A stretch of 64,000 nucleotides of DNA from Sutcliffiella horikoshii (GTDB taxonomy: Bacteria > Bacillota > Bacilli > Bacillales > Bacillaceae_I). Position numbers and translations under genes: made by a program. Positions 45,105 to 53,610 of the stretch are shown here, piece after piece. Numbering within the stretch: position 1 is the first letter of the stretch; the number at the start of each line of letters is the position of its first letter. The stretch covers positions 558,001 through 622,000 of the forward strand of contig NZ_JAIVKY010000007.1 of assembly GCF_020524325.1 (NCBI RefSeq), read 5' to 3'. The notes beneath the pieces were generated by a model. The model was not told the DNA's origin and did no database searches. It worked only from the letters and a program-made list of their open reading frames with translations.

Positions 45105-45863
45105 ATGAAACATAAAATTGCAGCACAGCTTTATACAGTGCGTGATCTATTGGAAAAGGATTTTATCGGAGTACTTAAAGAGCTAAAAGAAATGGGCTAT
45201 GCAGGAGTGGAAATGGCAGGACTTTACGGCCATGATGCAAAAGAAATCGCGGCTGCTCTCAACGAATTAGAGCTCTCCGTTGCAGGTATGCATGTAGGAT
45301 TGGATCGATTACGCAACGAGCTTCCGACCGTGTTAGATGAAGCAGAGCTATTCGGGACAAAGCACCTTGTTATGCCATATGTGGTTGAAGAAGACCGTAC
45401 GGAGGAATATTATGTTTCTTTGAAGGCTGAGTTGAATGAGCTTGCTGCTGTCTTGAAGAAAGACGGTTACACGATTAGTTATCATAACCATGATTTCGAG
45501 TTTCATAAAGAAATTGACGGCAAGGTAGTCCTAGAATATTTACTAGAGCCTAGTGATAAAAACTTGCTGTATGCCGAGCTAGATGTTTATTGGGTAACCA
45601 AAGCAGGTCGTGATGTTCTGGAATTCTTGTCACCGTTAACTGGCCGTGTTCCAACGTTACATATGAAAGATATGGCTGCAGGTGAGGAAGGAAGCTTTGC
45701 AGAGGTAGGTACAGGAGTCATTGACTTTGAACCGGTAGTGCGTTGGGGAGAAGAGAACGGCGTGAAGTGGTACATCGTTGAGCAGGATGTATGTCCTGGG
45801 AATCCATTGGACAGTTTGCGTGTCAGTATTGGGAATTTGCAGGGGATGATGGAGAAAATTTAA
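45105..45863 (+). CDS. Sugar isomerase/epimerase (second)
   Basis: A 252-residue TIM-barrel protein of the same superfamily as the gene before it but shorter, closer to IolE/hydroxypyruvate-isomerase-like members. Recognisable parts are YTVRDLLEKDFIGVLKELKE near 10-29, YHNHDFEF near 126-133 and VPTLHMKDMA near 184-193. ATG 45105 is preferred because GGAGG lies 9 bases upstream; the ATG two codons earlier is too close to that site. It ends the ThuA operon. Confidence 0.84.
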   Translation: MKHKIAAQLYTVRDLLEKDFIGVLKELKEMGYAGVEMAGLYGHDAKEIAAALNELELSVAGMHVGLDRLRNELPTVLDEAELFGTKHLVMPYVVEEDRTEEYYVSLKAELNELAAVLKKDGYTISYHNHDFEFHKEIDGKVVLEYLLEPSDKNLLYAELDVYWVTKAGRDVLEFLSPLTGRVPTLHMKDMAAGEEGSFAEVGTGVIDFEPVVRWGEENGVKWYIVEQDVCPGNPLDSLRVSIGNLQGMMEKI

Positions 45864-45874
45864 TTGTTTGTTGG

Positions 45875-45915
45875 ACAGGTGGCCTCCGGGAGAAGGGGGG
45901 CTGCCTGTTTTTTTG
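45875..45915 (+). terminator. Terminator of the ThuA operon
   Basis: ACAGGTGGCC pairs with GGCTGCCTGT (two G-U) across a G-rich loop and is followed by T7. Confidence 0.7.
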
Positions 45916-45931
45916 TGGTTTTGGGAAATCG

Positions 45932-46023
45932 GCACCAACTTGATGGGTTTTAGCACGAACTCAAGGTGTTTCGGCACGAACTCAGGGCGTTTTAGCACGA
46001 ACTCCCCTTGTTCCGCACGAACT
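45932..46023. repeat. Phased short repeats, GCACGAACT cluster
   Basis: GCACCAACT at 45932 and GCACGAACT at 45953, 45974, 45995 and 46015 recur every 20-21 bases in the gap between converging operons. The core differs from the TATCCATT clusters but the period is the same. Confidence 0.85.
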
Positions 46024-46100
46024 CTGTTAAATCACAGTAAAAATGCCCAGATACCGTGCTCTTATGAAGAGTAAGGGACCTGGACAGCTCTCTAAATCCA

Positions 46101-48521
46101 TTATTTGAATTTAACCACTAAATGATCATCAATTTTCCCATGTTTCTTAGAAGTAATTAAAACTTTTGAAGAATCAACCTTTTCCACATGATAATCAGCG
46201 TTCTCCAGTACAACCCTGTCTGTTTCCAAGAGAATGACATCCCTCTTTTGTGTCAGTCGGAAGGCAATGGAATCATCGATAACCTCCATAATTTCAGCAG
46301 TAGAATAAACTACTTTTACTCCAGGTTTCTCCAAGGATACATTCATAGGTAGCATCACGCCATCTTTACTTTGTAATGTAAAATTGCGTCCGTCTAGCAA
46401 TTTGCTTCCGTTTAAACAAATCTGAATTTCCTTCTCAAATCCATCCAAATTCAAAAGATGAATAAAACGCTCATCGCCATTAGATACAGATGTCGAGAAA
46501 ATGCCATGGTACTCACAATCATGAGTAAGACCTGCAGTAGCACCAAGTCGCTCCAATGAAGTTTTAAAAAGATCGATATCGCAACGATAAGCCGTAGCAA
46601 GCACAATCGCACGTCCTTCTCCAACCTTCGTATCAAACCCACACACATCATCCAATTCCGTCACACGCATGATGGCTTCGGCATTCGAACCAAGTTCAAA
46701 TGTTTGTGTAAAATAAGTGCGAATTTCAGGACGCTCTGAAGCCCAGCCGTCTGCAGTCAAGGACATGAATCGCCCGTGTTCATTGAATGTTACACCCAAA
46801 GGCTTCACGCCAAGCGCATCAGCTAAAACAGAAAAAGGTTTTCCTTCCATATCAAAGGTCGGAACCTCGCCGTATAACAGAATTCCTCCACCATGCTGCA
46901 AATACTCAACCAATTTCAGCTGGACGTCTCTGTCCATATAACGGGCAGATGGCAGTACAAGTGCCTTGGTCACTTTCGGATCCAATTCTTTATTTTGTAC
47001 ATCTACGGAACTGAATCTGTAGCTTGCAAGCAACATCGCACGAGCAACAATCTCCCAGGCACCTGCACCGCGATGCATCGTGATATTATCGACAATCTCC
47101 CGCATTTTCGCACTATCAGGATAGCGATATTCCGTCATGTAATAGTCCGGGATAAACGCGAAAGCCACAGAGTCTCGGTCCTCATCCATTGCTGCCAGCT
47201 TGTTCCCTACTGCCATCATCGTTTTGATGGAACGGGCCATGCGAGGGAAGGTGTAGTTGAGTTTACCCTCTGGATTGACCGGCGCTGCAAATCCGTGACG
47301 CTCTCCAGTGGAAGCAATACGTCCATTTCCGTCGCCTGCTGCTTCATCCATATTATAGTTGTAGCCGCCGGTAAACAGGTAATAGTTAATAAGACGATTT
47401 CCTTGTGCGACACACATTCTTGTTTTAAAATCGGCGGCAGAAACATCATAACGACCGCCATATGTCTCCCCGAAATTGCCGTCGCCACAGTTGAACTCGA
47501 CGCTAGTCAAAGGCTGATCAGGATTATGCACTGCATCCATAAACCCATTGATCAAGTAAAGATCTTGGAATGATTCCATATCTAGATCCCCAAAATAGAT
47601 GTCAGACCCGGACAAGTATCCATCTCCCTGTGTGTAGGACTCGTAAAGCTGAGAGATACCGATCGGATATGTCAAACCACGGCCTCCGCCTGTTCCATGA
47701 ATATTGACGATGAATGGAACATCTTTCACACCGAATTCTTCGGCATACTCGCGCAAAATAGCGACATAACGGGCAAAGCGGTCTCTCATGTAATGGCCAA
47801 GGTCGCGCATCAATTCAGCTGCATACTCCTCTTTTGGAGAGCGGATGCCAGTGATTCTTTCAGTTGCATCCTGCAGGTTAAATGGATAACGCTGCTTTAG
47901 CTCTGCTTCTTCGTAATTATCTTGTAACCAGATAACAAAGTCCTCCAACAGGTGCTCAGTCAGATCAGGACAGTTGCTGACCCAAGATAACATACCAATT
48001 TCATTATCAAGCTGTACCCCAATAATATTCCCGCCGTTTGTATGCAAACGTGGAGCGATGACTGCCATTACTGCCTCATACCACTTTTTTGTTTCTTTCA
48101 AGAAGTTTGGAGCCAGGTAATCGAGTGTTGGTGTAGTTGCTGCATTGCCATCCCAACCGACTGGGACAACTTCTGGGTGCTTCTCAGATACCCAATGAGG
48201 TATCCCTTCATTTTTCATTTCTGCCATAATGAACGGGCCTGGTCTGGCAAAAAAGTATAGATCATTTTCGGCACAAAGGTCGATAAATGCACCTAAGTCC
48301 AATTCCGGTCGAGTTTGGCCATCTAAATCTACCTGTCCTTCCACCGGCTCATGACAAAGCCAAGGGATATATGTAGCAACGGCATTGCAACCTGCATCTT
48401 TCAGTTTATTGATGCGATCTTGCCAATCTTTTCGTTCTAAACGGTAATAATGTATTTCTCCGCACATAATAAGTGCGGGTTTTCCATCTATAAGTATCTG
48501 TTTATTTTTAATTTCAATCAT
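46101..48521 (-). CDS. GH35 beta-galactosidase
   Basis: An 806-residue cytosolic family 35 glycosidase without signal peptide. The barrel starts LIMCGEIHYYRLERKDWQDR near 18-37; ATYIPWLCHEPVEG near 49-62 and ARPGPFIMAE near 92-101 are hallmark loops. The acid/base Glu is E174 in QLDNEIGM and the nucleophile is in SVEFNCG. A beta-galactosidase-like trimer/jelly-roll tail follows. It would remove terminal beta-galactose or related residues from imported side chains. It faces the other genes but carries the same GAAACGTTTC operator, so it is co-regulated. Confidence 0.88.
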   Translation of the reverse strand: MIEIKNKQILIDGKPALIMCGEIHYYRLERKDWQDRINKLKDAGCNAVATYIPWLCHEPVEGQVDLDGQTRPELDLGAFIDLCAENDLYFFARPGPFIMAEMKNEGIPHWVSEKHPEVVPVGWDGNAATTPTLDYLAPNFLKETKKWYEAVMAVIAPRLHTNGGNIIGVQLDNEIGMLSWVSNCPDLTEHLLEDFVIWLQDNYEEAELKQRYPFNLQDATERITGIRSPKEEYAAELMRDLGHYMRDRFARYVAILREYAEEFGVKDVPFIVNIHGTGGGRGLTYPIGISQLYESYTQGDGYLSGSDIYFGDLDMESFQDLYLINGFMDAVHNPDQPLTSVEFNCGDGNFGETYGGRYDVSAADFKTRMCVAQGNRLINYYLFTGGYNYNMDEAAGDGNGRIASTGERHGFAAPVNPEGKLNYTFPRMARSIKTMMAVGNKLAAMDEDRDSVAFAFIPDYYMTEYRYPDSAKMREIVDNITMHRGAGAWEIVARAMLLASYRFSSVDVQNKELDPKVTKALVLPSARYMDRDVQLKLVEYLQHGGGILLYGEVPTFDMEGKPFSVLADALGVKPLGVTFNEHGRFMSLTADGWASERPEIRTYFTQTFELGSNAEAIMRVTELDDVCGFDTKVGEGRAIVLATAYRCDIDLFKTSLERLGATAGLTHDCEYHGIFSTSVSNGDERFIHLLNLDGFEKEIQICLNGSKLLDGRNFTLQSKDGVMLPMNVSLEKPGVKVVYSTAEIMEVIDDSIAFRLTQKRDVILLETDRVVLENADYHVEKVDSSKVLITSKKHGKIDDHLVVKFK

Positions 48522-48550
48522 GTCTCTCCATCCCCTTAAAGTAAAATAGA

Positions 48551-48586
48551 AAAGCGCTTACAAAATACTTTAAATCGAAACGTTTC
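48551..48586 (-). promoter_or_regulatory. cre-like site and LacI-type operator before GH35
   Basis: On the minus strand CGAAACGTTTCG (around 48577-48586) is a perfect palindrome of the island operator, and TGTAAGCGCTTT (48551-48562) resembles a CcpA cre. Both lie within 70 bases of the gene start. Confidence 0.65.
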
Positions 48587-48735
48587 GCTAAATGATATAC
48601 TAGAATAATCCTACCACAAATACATGATTGTTGAAACGATTTTATTTACTGATGGTTCCTTAAATAATGGTATAGAAGAGATAAAGCAACTCCATTCTAT
48701 ATAATAAGGAAGTAATAGAATTAAAATTTAAAGGG

Positions 48736-48764
48736 TTGACAATATACCCTGAGGGGTATAATAT
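48736..48764 (+). promoter_or_regulatory. cstR promoter with embedded CstR operator
   Basis: -35 TTGACA (48736-48741) and -10 TAATAT (48759-48764) are 17 bases apart. TATACCCTGAGGGGTATA (48743-48760), a CsoR/CstR-type palindrome with G/C tracts, fills the spacer, so binding would block RNA polymerase. Confidence 0.85.
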
Positions 48765-48817
48765 ATGAGCATAGACATTGTTACTACATCATTTTCAACA
48801 GGAGGTGCATGTCTGCT

Positions 48818-49078
48818 ATGGAATACACAAACCAAATGAAGAATCGATTGAAACGTGCCGAAGGGCAAATCAGGGGAGTTCTTCATATGATGGAGCAAGG
48901 TGAAGATTGTCGAGATGTGGTATCTCAATTAAATGCCGCAACTACTGCAATTGAACGTGCCATTGGCGTTATCGTAAGTACAAACTTGGAGCAATGCGTT
49001 CGAGAAAATGTACTAAAAGGTGAAGAGACTAGTGAAATGGTGCAACAAGCGGTTGATCTTCTGATTAAAAGCAGATAG
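48818..49078 (+). CDS. cstR: Persulfide-sensing repressor CstR
   Basis: An 86-residue all-helical repressor of the CsoR family. Cys at 31 (EDCRDVV) and 60 (LEQCVRE) match CstR, which senses persulfides by forming di- or trisulfides between these residues. The His of copper-sensing CsoR (two turns before the second Cys) is absent, so copper sensing is unlikely. ATG 48818 gives the standard length with AGGAGGTG 10 bases upstream; ATG 48809 is too close. It controls the sulfur-relay operon and itself from seven operators found in this locus. Confidence 0.88.
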   Translation: MEYTNQMKNRLKRAEGQIRGVLHMMEQGEDCRDVVSQLNAATTAIERAIGVIVSTNLEQCVRENVLKGEETSEMVQQAVDLLIKSR

Positions 49079-49090
49079 TAAAAAAAGTAC

Positions 49091-49297
49091 TTGATAATAT
49101 ACCCTAAGTGGTATATTATAGAGTTACCGATACCCACTAGGGTATTAGCATAGAGGGTTGCATTTTATTTTTTTGCATATCATTATACCCCTAAGGGTAT
49201 TTAGAACTACCCACTATTTTTTTAAAGTAAAATATACCCTACCAGGTATAAAGATATAAACCATATTTTTTTAACTTACAATATACCCCCAGGGGTA
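49091..49297 (+). promoter_or_regulatory. Five CstR-type operators and promoter before tusA
   Basis: Palindromes of the ATACCC...GGGTAT type lie at 49098-49115, 49130-49145, 49185-49200, 49233-49250 and 49282-49297. A promoter TTGATA (49091-49096) with TATTAT (49114-49119), 17-base spacer, is covered by the first. Five sites in 200 bases is far more than the one or two usual for this repressor family. Confidence 0.82.
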
Positions 49298-49317
49298 AAA
49301 AATAGGAGGAATTACAC

Positions 49318-49545
49318 ATGAATGTAAACAAAGTATTAGACGCAAAAGGATTAGCTTGCCCAATGCCATTGGTGAAAACGAAGAAAGCATTAAATGAAGT
49401 GAACAGCGGTGAGATTTTAGAGGTTATCACTACAGATAAAGGTGCAAAAACTGACCTTACTGCATGGTGTAAAGCAACTGGAAACGAGTTATTGGACATG
49501 AAAGAAGAAAACGACGTATTTACTTTCTATATTAAAAAAGCGTAA
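49318..49545 (+). CDS. TusA-like sulfur carrier
   Basis: A 75-residue TusA/SirA-family protein that carries sulfur as a persulfide on a conserved Cys. The motif LDAKGLACPMPLVKTKKAL spans about 7-25, with the sulfur-bearing Cys at 14. It is first in the operon after the operator array. TAGGAGGA lies 7 bases before the ATG. Its partners downstream are DsrE-like, rhodanese and rhodanese-TusA fusion proteins, so it relays sulfane sulfur between them for detoxification. Confidence 0.9.
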   Translation: MNVNKVLDAKGLACPMPLVKTKKALNEVNSGEILEVITTDKGAKTDLTAWCKATGNELLDMKEENDVFTFYIKKA

Positions 49546-49584
49546 CGACAGATATAACAATAACCAAAAGGAGAGGATCTTTTC

Positions 49585-50061
49585 ATGGAAAAGAAAAAAA
49601 CAACGATTGTACTTTTCAGCGGTGATTATGACAAAGCGATGGCAGCTTATATTATTGCAAACGGTGCTGCAGCATATGATCACGAGGTAACAATTTTTCA
49701 CACATTCTGGGGCTTAAATGCACTTCGTAAAGAGGAGCTTGTTCCAGTCAAAAAGAACTTTATTGAAAAAATGTTCGGCAAAATGATGCCACGCGGAGCG
49801 AACAAGTTGCCATTATCTACGATGAACATGGCTGGTATGGGTCCGAAAATGATTAAAGGCATCATGAAAAAGCATAACGTTCAATCTTTACCAAGCTTAA
49901 TTGAAATGGCAAAAGAACAGGATGTTAAACTAGTAGGCTGCCAAATGACGGTTGACTTACTTGGCTTGAAGCACGAAGAAATGATCGACGGAATTGAGTA
50001 CGCAGGGGTTGGCGCATATTTAGGCGATGCTTCTGAAGGTAATGTTAACTTATTCATCTAA
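49585..50061 (+). CDS. DsrE/DsrF-family sulfur relay protein
   Basis: A 158-residue protein of the DsrE-like superfamily (B. subtilis YrkE type). It starts with TIVLFSGDYDKAMAAYIIAN near 7-26, a nucleotide-fold-like strand and helix, and carries a single conserved Cys in LVGCQMTVDL near 117. Met-rich segment KMFGKMMPRG near 65 is typical of the long DsrE2 type. It follows tusA by 40 bases and probably accepts or donates persulfide sulfur. Confidence 0.86.
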   Translation: MEKKKTTIVLFSGDYDKAMAAYIIANGAAAYDHEVTIFHTFWGLNALRKEELVPVKKNFIEKMFGKMMPRGANKLPLSTMNMAGMGPKMIKGIMKKHNVQSLPSLIEMAKEQDVKLVGCQMTVDLLGLKHEEMIDGIEYAGVGAYLGDASEGNVNLFI

Positions 50062-50076
50062 AAGGAGTGTGGCTTG

Positions 50077-50433
50077 ATGGAGTTTCTTCCTTATATTTTA
50101 ATGGGGCTGGCAGTGGTCTTTTTAATCAGCAGAATGAAGCCGACTGCCGGTGTCCGTCAGATAACAACGGCTGAATTAAAACAGGAATTAAACGATAAGA
50201 ACAAACAGTTCATTGATGTTCGTACACCGATGGAATACAAAGGGAATCACATTCGACAGTTTCAGAATATCCCCTTGAACACCATTGGAAACAGCATGAA
50301 TAAACTTTCTAAAGATAAAGAGACTATTGTCATTTGTCAAAGCGGTATGCGCAGTAATGCAGCCGTGAAGCAATTGAAGAAAGCAGGATTTACGAAGCTT
50401 GCTAATGTAAAAGGTGGCATGAATGCCTGGTAA
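50077..50433 (+). CDS. Membrane-anchored rhodanese
   Basis: A 118-residue single-domain rhodanese with an N-terminal membrane helix (about 4-21), placing the catalytic domain at the membrane face. The active-site loop is CQSGMRS near 88-94. Rhodaneses move sulfane sulfur from persulfides to acceptors such as thiols or sulfite. The ATG at 50077 has AAAGGAGTG upstream. It is one of three rhodanese-containing single-chain genes in a row in this operon. Confidence 0.87.
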   Translation: MEFLPYILMGLAVVFLISRMKPTAGVRQITTAELKQELNDKNKQFIDVRTPMEYKGNHIRQFQNIPLNTIGNSMNKLSKDKETIVICQSGMRSNAAVKQLKKAGFTKLANVKGGMNAW

Positions 50434-50461
50434 TTTTTAATTAGAAAAGGAGCTGTCAAAC

Positions 50462-50758
50462 ATGAAAGAGATTACACCACAGGAATTAGAAGCAAAGCTT
50501 GCTGCAGGTGAGCAGGTATCGATCATTGATGTACGGGAAGCAGAGGAAGTAGCTGCAGGAAAGATCCCACAAGCGGTGAACATCCCGTTAAGTTTATTAG
50601 AGTTCCGTACGCAAGATATTGATAAGTCTAAAACACATTTCATGGTCTGTCGTTCAGGTGGAAGAAGTGGAAAGGCCTCCATGTTCTTGGCAGCCCAAGG
50701 TTTTGACGTCATCAATATGGTTGGCGGAATGCTTGAGTGGGAAGGTAACGTTGAATAA
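50462..50758 (+). CDS. Single-domain rhodanese
   Basis: A 98-residue cytosolic rhodanese. IIDVREAEEVAAGKIPQAVN near 20-39 is the first conserved region and the active-site loop is CRSGGRS near 62-68. It differs from its neighbour by lacking a membrane helix. AAAGGAGC lies 9 bases before the ATG. In the persulfide operon it likely passes sulfur between TusA-type carriers and the rhodanese-MBL oxidase. Confidence 0.88.
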   Translation: MKEITPQELEAKLAAGEQVSIIDVREAEEVAAGKIPQAVNIPLSLLEFRTQDIDKSKTHFMVCRSGGRSGKASMFLAAQGFDVINMVGGMLEWEGNVE

Positions 50759-50788
50759 ATATTTTTCATAAAAGGAGATGACCTACTG

Positions 50789-51340
50789 ATGAATGTAAAC
50801 TTGACTGTAGATGCACAAGGATTGGCATGTCCAATGCCAATCGTACGTACGAAAAAGGCGATCGACCAGATTGAATCTGGAGAAGTTTTGGAAGTAGTAG
50901 CAACCGATAAAGGTTCAAAAGCGGATATTAAAGCATGGGCAGATAAAATCGGCCATCAATATTTAGGTACATTAGAAGAAGGCGATGTGCTGAAGCATTA
51001 TATCCGTAAAGCAAGATCAGAAGAGGAAAAAGAAGAACAAACCTATCCTCATGTTGCAACGAACGAAGAGTTGGCTGCTAAGTTAGAAGAGGAAATTACG
51101 GTATTGGATGTTCGTGAACCAGCCGAATATGCATTCGGACACATTCCTGGTGCAGTTTCCGTTCCATTAGGTGATTTAGAAGGTGGAATTGCTGAATTAG
51201 ACAAAGAAAAAGAAACGTATGTTATTTGCCGTACAGGAAGCCGTAGTGATATGGCTGCACAAAAATTAACAGAACTAGGTTTTACAAAAGTAAAGAATGT
51301 TGTCCCAGGAATGAGCAAGTGGGAAGGTCCAACAGCTTAA
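50789..51340 (+). CDS. TusA-rhodanese fusion (YrkF/CstA type)
   Basis: A 183-residue two-domain protein: TusA at about 1-75 (LTVDAQGLACPMPIVRTKKA, sulfur Cys near 14) and rhodanese at about 85-183 (VLDVREPAEYAFGHIPGAVS, active-site loop CRTGSRS near 146-152). CstA-type proteins carry several persulfidable Cys and feed the CstB-type enzyme. A charged EEEKEEQ linker joins the domains. AAAGGAGATG precedes the ATG. Confidence 0.88.
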   Translation: MNVNLTVDAQGLACPMPIVRTKKAIDQIESGEVLEVVATDKGSKADIKAWADKIGHQYLGTLEEGDVLKHYIRKARSEEEKEEQTYPHVATNEELAAKLEEEITVLDVREPAEYAFGHIPGAVSVPLGDLEGGIAELDKEKETYVICRTGSRSDMAAQKLTELGFTKVKNVVPGMSKWEGPTA

Positions 51341-51366
51341 GGATTTAAATTTTTTTAAAATAAATT

Positions 51367-51382
51367 ATACCATAGGGGGTAT
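51367..51382 (+). promoter_or_regulatory. Internal CstR-type operator
   Basis: ATACCATAGGGGGTAT lies 6 bases before the start of the rhodanese-MBL gene, inside the operon and overlapping the ribosome-binding site. It suggests a secondary control point. Confidence 0.65.
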
Positions 51383-51388
51383 TTATTC

Positions 51389-52516
51389 ATGTTAAACGCA
51401 ATGACTTCAAAAGATGTAACGAAAAAGATTTTGGCTAATGAATCATTATTTATTTTAGATGTGCGAAACGAAGATGCATTTGCTGATTGGAAAATTGAAG
51501 GCGCATCTGTTGAGCATAAGAATGTACCTTACTTTGAATTGATGGATGGCGTAGAAGAAATCTTAGGCCAAATTCCATCTGAAAATGTATTGGTTGTATG
51601 TGCAAAAGAAGGCTCTTCTATTTTTGTTGGTGAGATGTTAGTAGAAGCTGGCGTGAAAAATGTTTCTTACTTGCAAGGCGGAATGAAGGCTTGGAGTGAG
51701 TATTTGGAGCCAGTTAAGGTAGCAGATCTAACAGATGGCGGTACATTGTGGCAGTTCGTTCGTATCGGAAAAGGCTGCTTAAGTTACCTTGTTGAATCTG
51801 ATGGTTCTGCAATGATCATTGATTCTACACGTATGGTGGATCAATACATTTCATTTGCTGAAACTAAAGGATTGAAAGTGGTACATGTGGCTGACACACA
51901 CTTACACGCAGACCACATTTCCGGTGGACGCATGCTTCGTGAAGCAACGAATGCGACGTACTGGTTACCTCCAAAGGATGCAGAAGAAGTAACATTTGAT
52001 TATGCAGCTTTGGAAGATGGAGTCGAAATCACAGTTGGTACAACAAAGGTTGCTGTACAGGCAATCTACTCACCTGGTCACACAATCGGAAGTACATCAT
52101 TTGTCGTGGATAACCGTTTCTTGTTAAGTGGTGACATCCTATTCGTAGAATCAATCGGCCGTCCGGACCTTGCTGGAAAAGCAGAAGACTGGGTAGCAGA
52201 TCTTCGCGAAACACTTTACTCTCGCTACAAAGAGTTGTCTGATGATCTTGTTGTGTTACCAGCTCACTTCGGTACAATGTCCGAGGTAGGCGAAGGTGGC
52301 CTAGTGGCAGCACGTTTAGGAGACTTGTTTAAAAACAATGCAGGCCTAAACATTGAAGACGAAGCGGAATTCCGCAAACTCGTTTCCGAAAACCTGCCAC
52401 CACAACCAAACGCATACCAAGAAATCCGCCAACTAAACATGGGCAAAATTAACCCAACCGAAGACGAACAACGCGACATGGAAATCGGCCCAAACCGTTG
52501 CGCGGTGCATGGGTAA
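51389..52516 (+). CDS. Rhodanese-metallo-beta-lactamase protein (YrkH/persulfide dioxygenase type)
   Basis: A 375-residue fusion. Residues 1-112 are a rhodanese-like domain with the loop CAKEGSS near 71-77; residues 115-350 are a metallo-beta-lactamase fold with the metal motif THLHADH near 169-175 and a second His in SPGHTIG near 229-235, as in ETHE1-type persulfide dioxygenases. The order is rhodanese then MBL, as in YrkH and opposite to a C-terminal rhodanese. It would oxidise persulfide to sulfite or thiosulfate. TSUP exporter follows. Confidence 0.85.
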   Translation: MLNAMTSKDVTKKILANESLFILDVRNEDAFADWKIEGASVEHKNVPYFELMDGVEEILGQIPSENVLVVCAKEGSSIFVGEMLVEAGVKNVSYLQGGMKAWSEYLEPVKVADLTDGGTLWQFVRIGKGCLSYLVESDGSAMIIDSTRMVDQYISFAETKGLKVVHVADTHLHADHISGGRMLREATNATYWLPPKDAEEVTFDYAALEDGVEITVGTTKVAVQAIYSPGHTIGSTSFVVDNRFLLSGDILFVESIGRPDLAGKAEDWVADLRETLYSRYKELSDDLVVLPAHFGTMSEVGEGGLVAARLGDLFKNNAGLNIEDEAEFRKLVSENLPPQPNAYQEIRQLNMGKINPTEDEQRDMEIGPNRCAVHG

Positions 52517-52530
52517 AAAATAATTGTGAA

Positions 52531-52620
52531 GAGGGGTCAGACCCTCAAAGGAATTTCGCCCTTCGTGTCGAAGGGCGGAAAAATATTTAAAAAAGTTCAG
52601 AAGAGGGGTCAGACCCCTCT
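52531..52620 (+). terminator. Hairpins with GGGTCAGACCC repeat between MBL and TSUP genes
   Basis: GAGGGGTCAGACCCTC at 52531-52546 and AGAGGGGTCAGACCCCTCT at 52602-52620 share a core; CGCCCTTCG/CGAAGGGCG (about 52558-52578) forms a third stem followed by A/T-rich sequence. They may attenuate transcription into the exporter gene. The core recurs at 53505. Confidence 0.65.
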
Positions 52621-52674
52621 AGGAGTTTTGGCATTTGTGTCGAAACCCCCTCAACCTAGAAGGAGGGATGCTTT

Positions 52675-53457
52675 ATGGAATTTGATGTTATGTGGCTTGT
52701 AGCTTTGTTTGCGATAGGTTTCATCGGTTCGTTTGTGTCGGGGATGGTTGGTATCGGAGGTTCGATTATTAAGTATCCGATGTTATTATATATCCCGCCG
52801 ATGCTTGGTCTTACTGCGCTCACAGCGCATGAGGTTTCCGGTGTCAGTGCGGTGCAGGTGTTTTTCGCCACCATTTCAGGTGTATGGGCCTACCGCAAAG
52901 GCGGCTATTTGAATAAAGACCTTATTATATATATGGGAGTAAGTATCCTGATTGGTAGTTTTATCGGAGGATATGGATCTCGCCTTATGAGCGCAGACTG
53001 TATTAACATGGTTTACGGTATTCTTGCACTTATAGCTGTTATTATGATGGTCGTTCCCAAAAAAGGCATTGATAACATACCGTTAGATCAAGTTACCTTT
53101 AATAAGGCGTTGGCTGCTGTCCTGGCGTTCATCGTTGGTATCGGCTCCGGTATTGTCGGAGCGGCAGGGGCATTCTTGCTCGTCCCTATCATGCTTGTTG
53201 TATTAAAGATTCCTACACGTATGACCATCGCATCTTCACTTGCAATCACCTTTATCTCTTCTATAGGTAGTACCGTAGGAAAGATTACGACTGGCCAGGT
53301 GCTATTGGTACCAGCAATTGTCATGGTCATCGCGAGCATCATCGCGGCCCCAATTGGTGCAAAACTTGGACAGAAGATGAATACGAAAGTGTTGCAGTGG
53401 ATTTTGGCATTACTGATATTAGCAACTACGATTAAGATATGGTTGGATATAATCTAA
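52675..53457 (+). CDS. TSUP (TauE/SafE) family sulfite exporter
   Basis: A 260-residue membrane protein with about eight helices in two related halves. [19 protein letters not shown] near 15-33 and [19 protein letters not shown] near 160-178 are the paired signatures of the family. It would export sulfite or another sulfur product of the persulfide dioxygenase. AGGAGGGATG leads into the ATG. It is the last gene of the CstR-controlled cluster, as yrkJ is in B. subtilis. Confidence 0.88.
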   Translation: MEFDVMWLVALFAIGFIGSFVSGMVGIGGSIIKYPMLLYIPPMLGLTALTAHEVSGVSAVQVFFATISGVWAYRKGGYLNKDLIIYMGVSILIGSFIGGYGSRLMSADCINMVYGILALIAVIMMVVPKKGIDNIPLDQVTFNKALAAVLAFIVGIGSGIVGAAGAFLLVPIMLVVLKIPTRMTIASSLAITFISSIGSTVGKITTGQVLLVPAIVMVIASIIAAPIGAKLGQKMNTKVLQWILALLILATTIKIWLDII

Positions 53458-53493
53458 TAATGTCTTAACTTTAGTGTATTCGAGACAAAGATG

Positions 53494-53533
53494 AAAACTC
53501 CTGTCGGGGTCTGACCCCGACAGGAGTTTTTTT
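53494..53533 (+). terminator. Terminator of the sulfur operon
   Basis: AAAACTCCTGTCGGGGTC and its exact complement form an 18-bp stem followed by a T run. The apex GGGTCTGACCC belongs to the repeat seen at 52531. Confidence 0.93.
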
Positions 53534-53610
53534 CTACACCAAATTCCTCCAATACAGCTGATTGCTCATGTATAATAAAACAAACGACTTAAAAAGAAGG
53601 TTGCCTTGGT

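Noticed and set aside
46893-47573. 226-codon plus-strand frame inside the GH35 region
   Set aside because: Antisense shadow of a clearly assigned beta-galactosidase; no start signal and no family resemblance.
48818-49078. Copper sensor CsoR
   Set aside because: The copper-ligand His before the second Cys is missing, the Cys spacing is that of CstR, and the operon is for sulfur relay, not copper export.
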